From the NCBI GenBank assembly GCA_023416655.1, contig JAEZHK010000046.1:1-9296 (forward strand): DNA of 9,296 bases, written 5' to 3'. Positions 1 through 6,778 of the stretch are shown in pieces. The DNA is from Bacillota bacterium. Its GTDB lineage: Bacteria; Bacillota; Clostridia; Christensenellales; Aristaeellaceae. Below the pieces are notes generated by a model, which was given only the letters and a program-made list of their open reading frames with translations, made no database searches and was not told the DNA's origin. The position numbers were made by a program, and so were the translations under genes. Position 1 is the first letter of the stretch. Every line of letters begins with the position of its first letter.

Positions 1-18
1 GGAGGAGGTGTGATCTTC

Positions 19-1470
19 ATGCAAGGTTTCCAGACCTACGACCAATGCCTGAGCGGACTCATGAAAAAGCACCGCATCACCATCTCCGATATGACCAGGC
101 GCCTTCGAATCAAGAGCAACACCACCCTGTCCCGGGTGCTGCACGCGCAGTGCTCGACGCAAGCCGTGGAGAATTTCCACCAGACGCTGCAGGACGCGGT
201 CCCTCCCCTGTTCGAGGCGGCGGAGCTCAGGAACCTGGCGGCGTCCCTGGAAGTCACCCGCATCGGCGTGGCCGCCTACAGCGCCAACCAGGAGATGTGG
301 CAGCTGCTCGAAGACAGGACGACGCCCTCGACCCCCTTCCCCATCGAAAGTTTTGGCAACGCGCACTTTACCAGCACCACGGAGCTTCGCGCGTTCTTCA
401 AAACCGTTCGGAGCGCAACGATCCACATCGCCTGCAGCCTGGTCTACCCGCTCTTCTCAGAGATGCGCGATCTGATCGTAGACCTCGCCCCTGCGGAGAA
501 CGTGCAGGTGCACCACTACTTCTCGCTGGAGGGCGACGACAGCCAGATCATCCGTGCCACCCGCACGGCGCTGCCGGCGCTGCGCCTGCCGAACTACCAC
601 GGATACAAGATGACCCGGCCCTCAACGCTGGACAAGGAATTCCTTTCTCAGAACCACGCCATCGCGCAATTTGAGCGAGTGGACGGCAGCTTCGGCTCCC
701 ACCTGATCGCGTTCGTCGCCAACCGCTGTCTCTTATACGAAAACGATGAGAAAACCGGCATGTACGACATGCTTGTCCGGCGCATTCAGGACCAGGGCCG
801 CTGGTTCGCCCCCATCAAGGAGGAGCAGGCGGCGGAGCGCCAGGCGGACATGCTGCTGTCCTCCAAGCGCATGTACCTGCAGGAGAAGGACCGCGCGCTC
901 TACTGCATCAAGCCGGACATCCCGCTGTCCTCCTTCCCCTACGAGACGCTCGGCGAACTGCTTGAGGACAGCGCGGGCCATACGGTCATGTCCGGCGCGA
1001 TGCTGTCCGAGCTCAAGTGGATTCAGATGCAGCGCAACCGCAACATCTTTGAGAAGAAGACCCCCTCCCACTACATCCTGCAGCGCGACGGCCTCAAGCG
1101 CTACGCCGAAACCGGCGTCATGTACGGTCATCCGCCCGGCGTCAGGGCACAGACACCCGCCGAGCGCATTGTGGCCCTCACGGAAGCCTTGCGCCGAACG
1201 AAGGAGATGCCCTACTTCAAAATTCACCTGGCGAAGGACCGGCTCGCACAGTGCGCAGGGCTGGAGATCATGTGTCTGGACAGGCTGGGCGTGCAGTGCT
1301 CCAGCCCCGGGCAGCCTAATCCCGTCCGCACGGTGATCACGCTGAGTGAATTCACCAAGCTGTTTCAGAACTTCTACACGGGGGAACTGCTGGGCAAGTA
1401 CGTAGAGAGCGACCAGGAATGCCACGCGTACCTGCAATCGCTGATCGATGGGCTGAAGGAAAGGCTTTAG
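19..1470 (+). CDS. Unrecognised 483-residue protein with HTH-like N-terminus
   Basis: I do not recognise this family. Residues about 8-45 resemble a small helix-turn-helix of the Xre/lambda-repressor kind: a basic helix (LMKKHRIT), a second helix (SDMTRRLRIKS), then a polar putative recognition helix (NTTLSRVLHAQ). The remaining 430 or so residues look like a soluble mixed alpha/beta protein with no signal peptide, membrane segment or catalytic motif I can name. The ATG at 19 is chosen because the GGAGGAGG stretch at 1-8 lies about 10 bases upstream; the GTG at 10 touches that site and is too close. The stop is TAG. The gene converges on the ATP synthase operon and is not part of it. A DNA-binding regulator with a large sensing or effector domain is a plausible inference, no more. 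The promoter lies outside the window. Confidence 0.8.
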   Translation: MQGFQTYDQCLSGLMKKHRITISDMTRRLRIKSNTTLSRVLHAQCSTQAVENFHQTLQDAVPPLFEAAELRNLAASLEVTRIGVAAYSANQEMWQLLEDRTTPSTPFPIESFGNAHFTSTTELRAFFKTVRSATIHIACSLVYPLFSEMRDLIVDLAPAENVQVHHYFSLEGDDSQIIRATRTALPALRLPNYHGYKMTRPSTLDKEFLSQNHAIAQFERVDGSFGSHLIAFVANRCLLYENDEKTGMYDMLVRRIQDQGRWFAPIKEEQAAERQADMLLSSKRMYLQEKDRALYCIKPDIPLSSFPYETLGELLEDSAGHTVMSGAMLSELKWIQMQRNRNIFEKKTPSHYILQRDGLKRYAETGVMYGHPPGVRAQTPAERIVALTEALRRTKEMPYFKIHLAKDRLAQCAGLEIMCLDRLGVQCSSPGQPNPVRTVITLSEFTKLFQNFYTGELLGKYVESDQECHAYLQSLIDGLKERL

Positions 1471-1502
1471 TTTCTGTTCGGGCCTGTTTGTACATCGACA
1501 CA

Positions 1503-1532
1503 GAAAGCGCCGGGCCTTTGGCCGACGCTTTC
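1503..1532. terminator. Stem-loop between convergent genes (possible terminator)
   Basis: Lies between the convergent ends of the 483-residue gene (stop at 1470) and atpC (stop at 1552). The outer stem GAAAGCG (1503-1509) pairs with CGCTTTC (1526-1532), and the inner stem GGCC/GGCC closes a TTT loop. Neither strand has a clear T-run after the hairpin, so it is not a textbook intrinsic terminator. An alternative pairing, TTTCTGT (1471-1477) with ACAGAAA (1500-1506), shares bases with it and cannot form at the same time. Confidence 0.4.
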
Positions 1533-1551
1533 CTCATGTCCAATACTTCGA

Positions 1552-1962
1552 TTACTTCGTGTCGCTGGAGTCCTTGACAATCCTTAGGCGCACCATCGCG
1601 CGGGCCAGCATGGAGCGGGTCATCGCGTACTCCTGCATGCTCTGCTTCTGGCGCATGGTTTCCTCGGCCTCTTCCTTCTCCCGCTGCGCGCGGTTGACGT
1701 CGATCTCGTCGGGCCACTCCGCGGTCTGCAACACGGCGTAGACGCCGTCAGGCAATACGGAAGCGTACCCGCTGGAGGCGGCGAACCAGCGCCAGCCGCC
1801 GTGCTGCTGCACGCGCATGATGCCCTCTTTGAGCGCCACGAGCGCGGCAGAGTGGCCGGGCTGCACACCCAACTCGCCATCCTGCGCCTGCAGGATGACC
1901 ATCTCCACCTCGTCGTCGAAGAACGCGCGCTCCGGCGTCACCACCGAAAGATGAAACGTCAA
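1552..1962 (-). CDS. atpC: ATP synthase F1 subunit epsilon
   Basis: Epsilon sits at the foot of the gamma shaft, couples F1 to the c-ring and can inhibit ATP hydrolysis. The 136 residues match the usual length. Residues 1-82 form the beta-sandwich domain (LSVVTPER near the start, then DGELGVQPGHSA at 28-39). Residues 85-130 form the two-helix C-terminal domain. The second domain carries IDVNRA at 87-92, matching the I(L)DxxRA ATP-binding motif known from Bacillus epsilon, and RAMVR at 121-125 where Bacillus has its two ATP-contacting arginines. I chose the TTG at 1962: AGGGAGG lies 9 bases upstream, and homology starts right there. It is the last gene of the operon, separated from atpD by an unusual 250-base structured gap. 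Confidence 0.95.
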   Translation of the reverse strand: MTFHLSVVTPERAFFDDEVEMVILQAQDGELGVQPGHSAALVALKEGIMRVQQHGGWRWFAASSGYASVLPDGVYAVLQTAEWPDEIDVNRAQREKEEAEETMRQKQSMQEYAMTRSMLARAMVRLRIVKDSSDTK

Positions 1963-1971
1963 GCCCTTTTG

Positions 1972-1979
1972 CCTCCCTC
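1972..1979 (-). promoter_or_regulatory. Ribosome binding site of atpC
   Basis: Read on the minus strand, GAGGGAGG precedes the TTG start at 1962 by 9 bases. It decides this start, since no ATG or GTG in frame lies near the beginning of the epsilon homology. The base of a 7-bp stem (1983-2013) ends only three bases upstream of this site. Confidence 0.75.
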
Positions 1980-1982
1980 TCA

Positions 1983-2013
1983 GAGCGCGCGCAGTTACGC
2001 AAACAACGCGCTC
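1983..2013 (-). promoter_or_regulatory. Stem-loop abutting the atpC ribosome site
   Basis: A perfect 7-bp inverted repeat, GAGCGCG (1983-1989) and CGCGCTC (2007-2013), encloses a 17-base loop. In the mRNA it folds just upstream of the atpC Shine-Dalgarno. It could modulate initiation of epsilon or protect the 5' end of a processed atpC message; this role is inferred from position only. Confidence 0.45.
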
Positions 2014-2044
2014 ACCCGACAAACCTCGCCGTACCTTCCAATCG

Positions 2045-2116
2045 TTCCCGGCGACATGCGCGCCGGGAATCGGTTTCCATAACCAGTGCGAACACTGGTG
2101 GCGGAAACAATTCCGC
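2045..2116. repeat. Cluster of three tandem stem-loops
   Basis: Three perfect inverted repeats stand in a row: TTCCCGGCG/CGCCGGGAA (2045-2053 and 2061-2069, 7-base loop), CCAGTG/CACTGG (2083-2088 and 2093-2098, 4-base loop reading TTCG in the mRNA) and GCGGAA/TTCCGC (2101-2106 and 2111-2116, 4-base loop). The last two are only two bases apart. None is followed by a T-run in the operon direction, so simple intrinsic termination is unlikely. Confidence 0.6.
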
Positions 2117-2212
2117 AAGTCAGGGAGCCGCCCGGAAATTCCAGAGAACTTCATGGCTCACGCAGGTTTCTTCCTATGCGTTGACAAGCCGCCCGGCGGA
2201 TTTTGGGCGCCC

Positions 2213-3625
2213 TTACGCCTCCCCCTGCTCCTCGGCGGCCTTGATCAGCTTGGCGGCCTTTTCCTTGACCTCGTCCATGGTGCCCACCATGAAGAACGCG
2301 GCCTCGGGCAGGTCGTCCACCTCGCCCTCGACGATGGCCTTGAAGGAGGCCACGGTTTCGGAAACCTTGACGTACCGGCCGGGGATGCCGCTGAACACCT
2401 CGGCGACGAACATCGGCTGCGACAGGAAGCGCTGGATACGGCGCGCGCGCAGCACGGTCTTTTTGTCGTCCTCGGTCAGTTCGTCCATGCCGAGGATGGC
2501 GATGATGTCCTGCAGCTCCCGGTACCTTTGCAGCGCGGCCAGCACCTTCAGCGCAACCTGGTAGTGCTCCTCGCCCACCACGTCGGGCGACAGGATGCGG
2601 GAGGAGGAATCCAGCGGGCTGACCGCCGGGTAGATGCCCAGCTCCGCCACCTGGCGGGAGAGCACGGTGGTGGCGTCCAGGTGGGAGAAGATCGCGGCCG
2701 GGGCGGGGTCGGTCAGGTCGTCGGCGGGCACGTAGACGGCCTGCACGGACGTGATCGAGCCCTCGTTCGTGGAGGTGATGCGCTCCTCCAGCGAGCCGAT
2801 CTCGGTGGCGAGCGTCGGCTGGTAGCCGACCGCGGACGGGATGCGGCCCAAGAGCGCCGAAACCTCGCTGCCCGCCTGGATGTAGCGGAAGATGTTGTCG
2901 ATGAAGAGCAGCACGTCCTGCTTTTCATGGTCGCGGAAATACTCCGCCAGCGTCAGGCCCGTCATGGCGACGCGCATGCGCGCTCCCGGCGGCTCGTTCA
3001 TCTGGCCGAAGACCATGGCAGTCTTGTCGATGACGCCGGATTTTTTCATATCAAGGATCAGGTCGTTGCCCTCGCGGGAGCGCTCGCCGACGCCGGTGAA
3101 CACGGAGATGCCGCCGTGCTCGGTGGCGATGTTGTGGATCATCTCCAGGATCAAGACGGTCTTGCCCACGCCCGCGCCGCCGAAGAGACCGATTTTGCCG
3201 CCCTTCGCGTAGGGCGCCAAAAGGTCGATGACCTTGATGCCGGTCTCGAACAGCTGGGCGGCGGGCAGCTGCTTTTCAAACGTGGGCGCGATGCGGTGGA
3301 TGGGCATCACTTCGTCCGACTCCACCGGGGGCTTCTCGTCAATGGGTTTGCCCAATACGTCCAGCGCGCGGCCCAGCGTCTGCCGCCCTACCGGAACCCG
3401 GATGGGAAAGCCGGTGTTTTCCACCGCCAGTCCCCGGGAAAGGCCTTCCGTGGCCTCCAGCGCGATGCACCGCACCGCATCGGCGCGGTGCTGCATGACC
3501 TCGATGGCCACCTTGTGCTTGGCACCCAATACATATAAAAGCGTATGAATCGGCGGAAAGGCGCCTTGCTCGAACTGAACGTCCAATACGGGCCCGACGA
3601 TGCGCACCACGGTTCCGTTCGTCAT
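2213..3625 (-). CDS. atpD: ATP synthase F1 subunit beta (catalytic)
   Basis: Beta carries the catalytic nucleotide sites of F1 and makes or hydrolyses ATP in the cytoplasmic head. The 470 residues match the usual length. Visible motifs in order are the N-terminal barrel (GTVVRIVGPVLDV), Walker A GGAGVGKT at 149-156 (Lys155, Thr156), the general base region GERSREG with Glu181, Walker B LLFID at 239-243, Arg247, the adenine-pocket Tyr332 region (GIYPAV) and a DELSEED-type loop DELTEDD at 381-387 that contacts gamma. All key residues are present. A small oddity is Ile249, where families usually have Thr after the FRF/YRY motif. ATG at 3625 overlaps the atpG stop (ATGA), with AGGGGAGG just upstream. 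The TAA stop is followed by a long structured gap before atpC. Confidence 0.98.
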   Translation of the reverse strand: MTNGTVVRIVGPVLDVQFEQGAFPPIHTLLYVLGAKHKVAIEVMQHRADAVRCIALEATEGLSRGLAVENTGFPIRVPVGRQTLGRALDVLGKPIDEKPPVESDEVMPIHRIAPTFEKQLPAAQLFETGIKVIDLLAPYAKGGKIGLFGGAGVGKTVLILEMIHNIATEHGGISVFTGVGERSREGNDLILDMKKSGVIDKTAMVFGQMNEPPGARMRVAMTGLTLAEYFRDHEKQDVLLFIDNIFRYIQAGSEVSALLGRIPSAVGYQPTLATEIGSLEERITSTNEGSITSVQAVYVPADDLTDPAPAAIFSHLDATTVLSRQVAELGIYPAVSPLDSSSRILSPDVVGEEHYQVALKVLAALQRYRELQDIIAILGMDELTEDDKKTVLRARRIQRFLSQPMFVAEVFSGIPGRYVKVSETVASFKAIVEGEVDDLPEAAFFMVGTMDEVKEKAAKLIKAAEEQGEA

Positions 3626-4497
3626 TCCTGATCCTCCCCTGTTGTGCCGGCCATGATCTCGGTGATCTCCTGCGTGATCGCGTCCTGCCGCACATGGTTG
3701 AGCTGAAGCCTGAGTTTGTCCAGCATTTCGCCGGCGTTGCGCGTGGCGTTGTCCATGGCGGTCATGCGCGCGCGGTTCTCACTGGCATAGGACTGCACCA
3801 GCGCCGAGTACACCAGCCCCATCAGGTAGTCGTGCGCCATCGCTTCGGCCACTTCCGCGGGTGATGGGTAGAATTCAAAACCGGCCACCTTCGCGTGAAT
3901 CGGTGCGGTGTCGGCAAAATCCTCCGGCAGGAGCGGCATGAGCCGGAGTACCGTCGGCGTCAGTGTGCCGCCGCTGCCCAGCAGGGTATAGAGCACATAG
4001 ACCTCATCCACTTTTTTCGACAGGAACAGCTCGATCAATTCGGCGGTAATCCTGCGCGCGTGACGAAGCGTCGGGTTCTGGATGACGTGCTGGTAATGCG
4101 TGTCGGGTTTGAGGCCGCGACGGACGAAGAAGTCCGTGCCGACGTGGCCAACGGTGAACAACTTCTCGTTCAGGCGGCCGCTGTTCTGCATCGTATCCAT
4201 CGCCAGCCGCAGCACCTGCTGGTTGTATCCACCGCATAGCCCCTTGTCGGCCGCGATCACGAGGTACGCCGCCTTCTTTCCGTGTCTGCGAAAGAAGCGG
4301 TTGTTGATCGGGCCGCCCGCGGTGTCCAGAATGAAGCGGATGCCCGCGCGCACCTGGTTGAAAAACGTCAGGTTCTGCTCGTGCATGTTCATGGCCCGCT
4401 TCATCTTGGCCGAAGCGATCAGGTACATGGCCCTGGTGATCTTGGAGGTATCATCGATCACCTTGATGTGGTGCCGGATCTCGGAGACGCTGTTCAT
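3622..4497 (-). CDS. atpG: ATP synthase F1 subunit gamma
   Basis: Gamma is the rotating central shaft inside the alpha3beta3 head; it passes torque from the c-ring to the catalytic sites. The 291 residues are the normal length. The N-terminal helix has the family pattern (SEIRHHIKVIDDTSKITRAM, then ASAKMKRA); the middle has GLCGGYN; the C-terminal helix has the ENRARMTAMDNAT and RQDAITQEITEIMAG signatures. No cysteine-bearing regulatory insert of the chloroplast type is seen. I chose ATG 4497 rather than an upstream ATG at 4524: it overlaps the atpA stop in an ATGA, has a GGGGGCGG site just upstream and fits family starts. It overlaps atpD by four bases at the other end, suggesting coupled translation. 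Confidence 0.97.
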   Translation of the reverse strand: MNSVSEIRHHIKVIDDTSKITRAMYLIASAKMKRAMNMHEQNLTFFNQVRAGIRFILDTAGGPINNRFFRRHGKKAAYLVIAADKGLCGGYNQQVLRLAMDTMQNSGRLNEKLFTVGHVGTDFFVRRGLKPDTHYQHVIQNPTLRHARRITAELIELFLSKKVDEVYVLYTLLGSGGTLTPTVLRLMPLLPEDFADTAPIHAKVAGFEFYPSPAEVAEAMAHDYLMGLVYSALVQSYASENRARMTAMDNATRNAGEMLDKLRLQLNHVRQDAITQEITEIMAGTTGEDQE

Positions 4498-6023
4498 TTC
4501 ACCGCCCCCGACTGGGCAATCCATTCCTTGACTGCACGGGCCATGGTCTTGGCAAATGTGTCGGTGATGACGTCCTTTTCGAGGAGCGCCTTAACGCCTT
4601 CCGGATCCCGCGCGTCCATGTAGGCCGGGAACTCACGCTTGAATTTTTGCACGCGCTCCGGCGGCGTGTCGTGGGGCAAAAGCCCCTGCGTAGCCGCGTA
4701 GAGCAGCTCGATCTGCGCGATAGCGGGCATCGGGTCGCCGTCCTTCTGGCGCAGAAGCTCCGTCAGAATCGCGCCATAGCGCAGCGTATCCCGCGTGGAG
4801 GCGTCCATGTCGGAGGAGAACTGCGCGAAAACCTGCAGTTCCCGGTACTGTGCCAGCTCCAGGCGCAGCCTGCCGGCCACCTTGCGCATGGCCTTGCGCT
4901 GCGCCGCGCCACCGACGCGGCTGACCGAAAGGCCGCCGGAGATCGCCGGACGGATGTTGGAGCGGAACAGGTCGGTGTCCAGAAAAATCTGGCCGTCGGT
5001 GATGGAGATGACGTTGGTCGGGATGTAGGCGGAGATGTCGCCCGCCTGGGTTTCGACGATGGGCAGCGCGGTCATCGAGCCGCCGCCCATTTCATCGGAG
5101 AGACTGGCCGCCCGCTCCAGGAGCCTGGAGTGCAGATAGAACACGTCGCCCGGGTACGCTTCACGGCCCGGTGGCCTGCGCAGAAGCAGTGACATCGCAC
5201 GGTAGGCGACGGCGTGCTTACTGAGGTCGTCGTAGATGATCAGCGTATCCTTGCCCTGATACATGAAGTGCTCGGCCATCGCGCAGCCCGCGTAGGGCGC
5301 GATGTACTGCATGGTGGCTGCGTCGCTAGCGGTGGAGCAGATGATGGTGGTGTAGTCCATCGCCCCGGCGGCGCGCAACTGATCCACCATCCGCGCCACA
5401 GAGGAGGTCTTCTGGCCGATGGCGACGTAGAAGCAGTTGACATCTTTTCCCTTTTGGTTGATGATGGCGTCCAGCGCGATGGCGGTCTTGCCGGTCTGTC
5501 GGTCGCCGATGATCAACTCGCGCTGGCCGCGGCCAATGGGCACGATGGCGTCAATGGCCATCAGGCCCGTTTCCATCGGCCGGTCCACCGGCTTTCTGGC
5601 CAGGATCGCGGGCGCGGGCGCTTCGATGGGCCTGAGCTCGTCGGCGCGGATCATCCCCTCGCCGTCCAGCGGATCGCCCAGAGGGCTGATGACGCGGCCG
5701 AGAAGCCCTTTGCCGCAGGGCACCGCCAGCACGCGGCCGGTACCGCGGGCCTGGGCGCTCTCGGGCACGGACGACTCGCCGTTTAAAAGCACGACGCCCA
5801 CGCTGTCGCGGTCCAGGTTCATCACGATACCGTTGCCGCCGCCGTCAAACTCGACCAGTTCGCCCAGTACGCAGTCCAATAGGCCGTTCACCATGGCGAC
5901 GCCGTCGGCGGAGGTCAGCGTGATGCCCGCGCTCTGGACGTTGACCTTTGTCAGGTCGATTTCAGTTTTTACCTGATTCAGTCGGGATTCCAGCGCCCGG
6001 CCGATGGTCTTCCACTCAAGCAT
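4494..6023 (-). CDS. atpA: ATP synthase F1 subunit alpha
   Basis: Alpha alternates with beta in the F1 head and carries the non-catalytic nucleotide sites. The 509 residues are the usual length. Visible are the N-terminal helix (about 5-20), the barrel with DGVAMVNGL and GELVEF, Walker A GDRQTGKT at 173-180, LIIYDDLSKH at 261-270, the RRPPGREAYPGDVFYLHSRL block at about 282-301 and the arginine finger Arg369 in SVSRVGGAAQ, which completes the beta catalytic site. ATG 6023 lies inside the end of atpH (8-base overlap, ATGCTTGA), and the stop overlaps atpG. The N-terminal helix normally docks onto the delta N-terminal domain, which is absent here, yet the helix keeps the family pattern. Confidence 0.98.
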   Translation of the reverse strand: MLEWKTIGRALESRLNQVKTEIDLTKVNVQSAGITLTSADGVAMVNGLLDCVLGELVEFDGGGNGIVMNLDRDSVGVVLLNGESSVPESAQARGTGRVLAVPCGKGLLGRVISPLGDPLDGEGMIRADELRPIEAPAPAILARKPVDRPMETGLMAIDAIVPIGRGQRELIIGDRQTGKTAIALDAIINQKGKDVNCFYVAIGQKTSSVARMVDQLRAAGAMDYTTIICSTASDAATMQYIAPYAGCAMAEHFMYQGKDTLIIYDDLSKHAVAYRAMSLLLRRPPGREAYPGDVFYLHSRLLERAASLSDEMGGGSMTALPIVETQAGDISAYIPTNVISITDGQIFLDTDLFRSNIRPAISGGLSVSRVGGAAQRKAMRKVAGRLRLELAQYRELQVFAQFSSDMDASTRDTLRYGAILTELLRQKDGDPMPAIAQIELLYAATQGLLPHDTPPERVQKFKREFPAYMDARDPEGVKALLEKDVITDTFAKTMARAVKEWIAQSGAVK

Positions 6024-6255
6024 CGTGGACCGACCCCCGTTTCATCAGCTCACGCCTGATCAGCGCCAGCTTCCCCTTGAGAGAGTAATCCATGACTCTG
6101 CCGCCGATCTCCACGGTGATCCCGGCGATCAGCGCCTTGTCCAGCCGCTCATGAAGGCCCACAGGCGTCCCAAGGAGCTCAGCCAGGCGCGTTTCAAGCG
6201 CTGCTTTTTCCTCGGGCGCCAGTGGAAAAGCGGTCTTCACAACGCCGTCAATCAT
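6016..6255 (-). CDS. atpH: ATP synthase subunit delta, C-terminal domain only
   Basis: Delta (OSCP) joins the top of the F1 head to the b stalk. The family usually has about 175-185 residues: a six-helix N-terminal domain binding alpha, then a C-terminal domain binding b. This product has 79 residues and aligns only with the C-terminal domain: VKTAFPLAPEE at 6-16 matches the family's start-of-domain pattern, LDKALIAGITVEIGG (38-52) matches the KIDxSxxAG block, and MDYSLKGKLALIRREL (54-69) matches the final helix. ATG 6255 overlaps the atpF stop (ATGA), and the gene overlaps atpA by 8 bases, so no room exists for the missing 100 or so residues. I looked for a frameshifted N-terminal domain upstream; that DNA is fully used by a normal atpF. 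The ribosome site is weak, pointing to coupling with atpF. Confidence 0.9.
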   Translation of the reverse strand: MIDGVVKTAFPLAPEEKAALETRLAELLGTPVGLHERLDKALIAGITVEIGGRVMDYSLKGKLALIRRELMKRGSVHDA

Positions 6256-6743
6256 TCGCTTTTGCCTGCCTTTTCGAGAAACTCCTGGAGCAGGCGCTTG
6301 TGATCGGCGATGGTAACCTCGCGTTCGAGCACCATCGTCGCGATCTGGACGGACAGTTTCGCGGCGTCCTCATAAAGTTCCTGCTGCGCGTTCTGCTCCA
6401 TAATGCGCATCTGCAGCTTCGCCTTCTCAGCGATCTGCCGAGCGTCCGACTGGGCAGCCGCAACCACGGCGTCCGCGCGCGCCCTGCCCTGCGCCTCGCC
6501 GGTCTTGATCAGGTTCGCGACCTCGCTGGCCGCGCCGCTGAGCTGCTTTTTTCGCTCGTCCAGCAGCTCCGCCGCCTGCTTCTGGTTCTCGGCGGCGTTA
6601 TCCAGCTGCGAAGCCACCTTTTCCTCCCGAGCCTTCAAGAATTTCTTGACAGGCTTGTACAGGAGGTAGTACAACGCGGCCAACAGCATGGTGGTGTTGG
6701 CCATGTGCAGCAAGATGGTCGTCGGATTAAAGACATTTTCCAA
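6252..6743 (-). CDS. atpF: ATP synthase Fo subunit b
   Basis: Subunit b forms the peripheral stalk that holds the alpha3beta3 head still against the a subunit. The 163 residues are a normal length. One membrane helix lies at about residues 9-29, followed by the family's YKPVKKFLKAREEKV junction (29-43) and a long charged, alanine-rich helix or coiled coil to about 150. There is no fusion to delta sequences at the C-terminus. The TTG at 6743 is the start: GGAGGG lies 7 bases upstream. An ATG at 6750 is in another frame and closes after seven codons. The stop overlaps the atpH start by four bases. Only one b gene is present, so a homodimeric stalk is expected. Confidence 0.95.
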   Translation of the reverse strand: MENVFNPTTILLHMANTTMLLAALYYLLYKPVKKFLKAREEKVASQLDNAAENQKQAAELLDERKKQLSGAASEVANLIKTGEAQGRARADAVVAAAQSDARQIAEKAKLQMRIMEQNAQQELYEDAAKLSVQIATMVLEREVTIADHKRLLQEFLEKAGKSE

Positions 6744-6750
6744 CCTGCAT

Positions 6751-6756
6751 CCCTCC
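6751..6756 (-). promoter_or_regulatory. Ribosome binding site of atpF
   Basis: GGAGGG on the minus strand is 7 bases upstream of the TTG start at 6743. It decides that start over the out-of-frame ATG that directly abuts it at 6750. Confidence 0.7.
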
Positions 6757-6778
6757 GTTTATGGCGCTTGACGGCCGA

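Larger units (their letters stand above)
1963..2212 (-). other. 250-base structured intergenic region atpD-atpC
   Basis: No convincing gene is present. The open frame continuing upstream of atpC to an ATG at 2154 has no epsilon-like content. The stretch has four stem-loops (2101-2116, 2083-2098, 2045-2069, 1983-2013) and a GGGCGCCC palindrome (2205-2212) directly after the atpD stop. I see no good sigma-70-type promoter for atpC. Its size stands out because the other junctions from atpF to atpD overlap. Transcript attenuation, mRNA processing or a dispersed palindromic repeat are the main possibilities. Confidence 0.6.

Noticed and set aside
733..1437. 234-codon open frame antisense to the 483-residue gene
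   Set aside because: GC-rich shadow; no ribosome site or recognisable domain, while the plus-strand frame has a strong ribosome site and an HTH-like start.
1471..1551. Textbook intrinsic terminator for atpC or the 483-residue gene
   Set aside because: A good stem is present but neither strand has a T-run after it, so it is listed only at low confidence.
1963..2154. N-terminal extension of epsilon to an ATG at 2154
   Set aside because: The extra 64 residues resemble nothing in epsilon, cover stem-loop DNA, and the TTG at 1962 has its own ribosome site exactly at the start of homology.
2153..3538. 461-codon open frame antisense to atpD
   Set aside because: Its sequence is a low-quality mirror of the GC-rich beta gene, rich in G, H, D and R with no family resemblance, and the opposite strand is a certain atpD.
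5214..5786. 190-codon open frame antisense to atpA
   Set aside because: Same shadow effect over a well conserved alpha gene.
6248..6463. Frameshifted delta N-terminal domain in another minus-strand frame
   Set aside because: The frame reads as arginine/serine-rich shadow sequence, and the same DNA encodes an intact b subunit; the short delta is not explained by a local frameshift.
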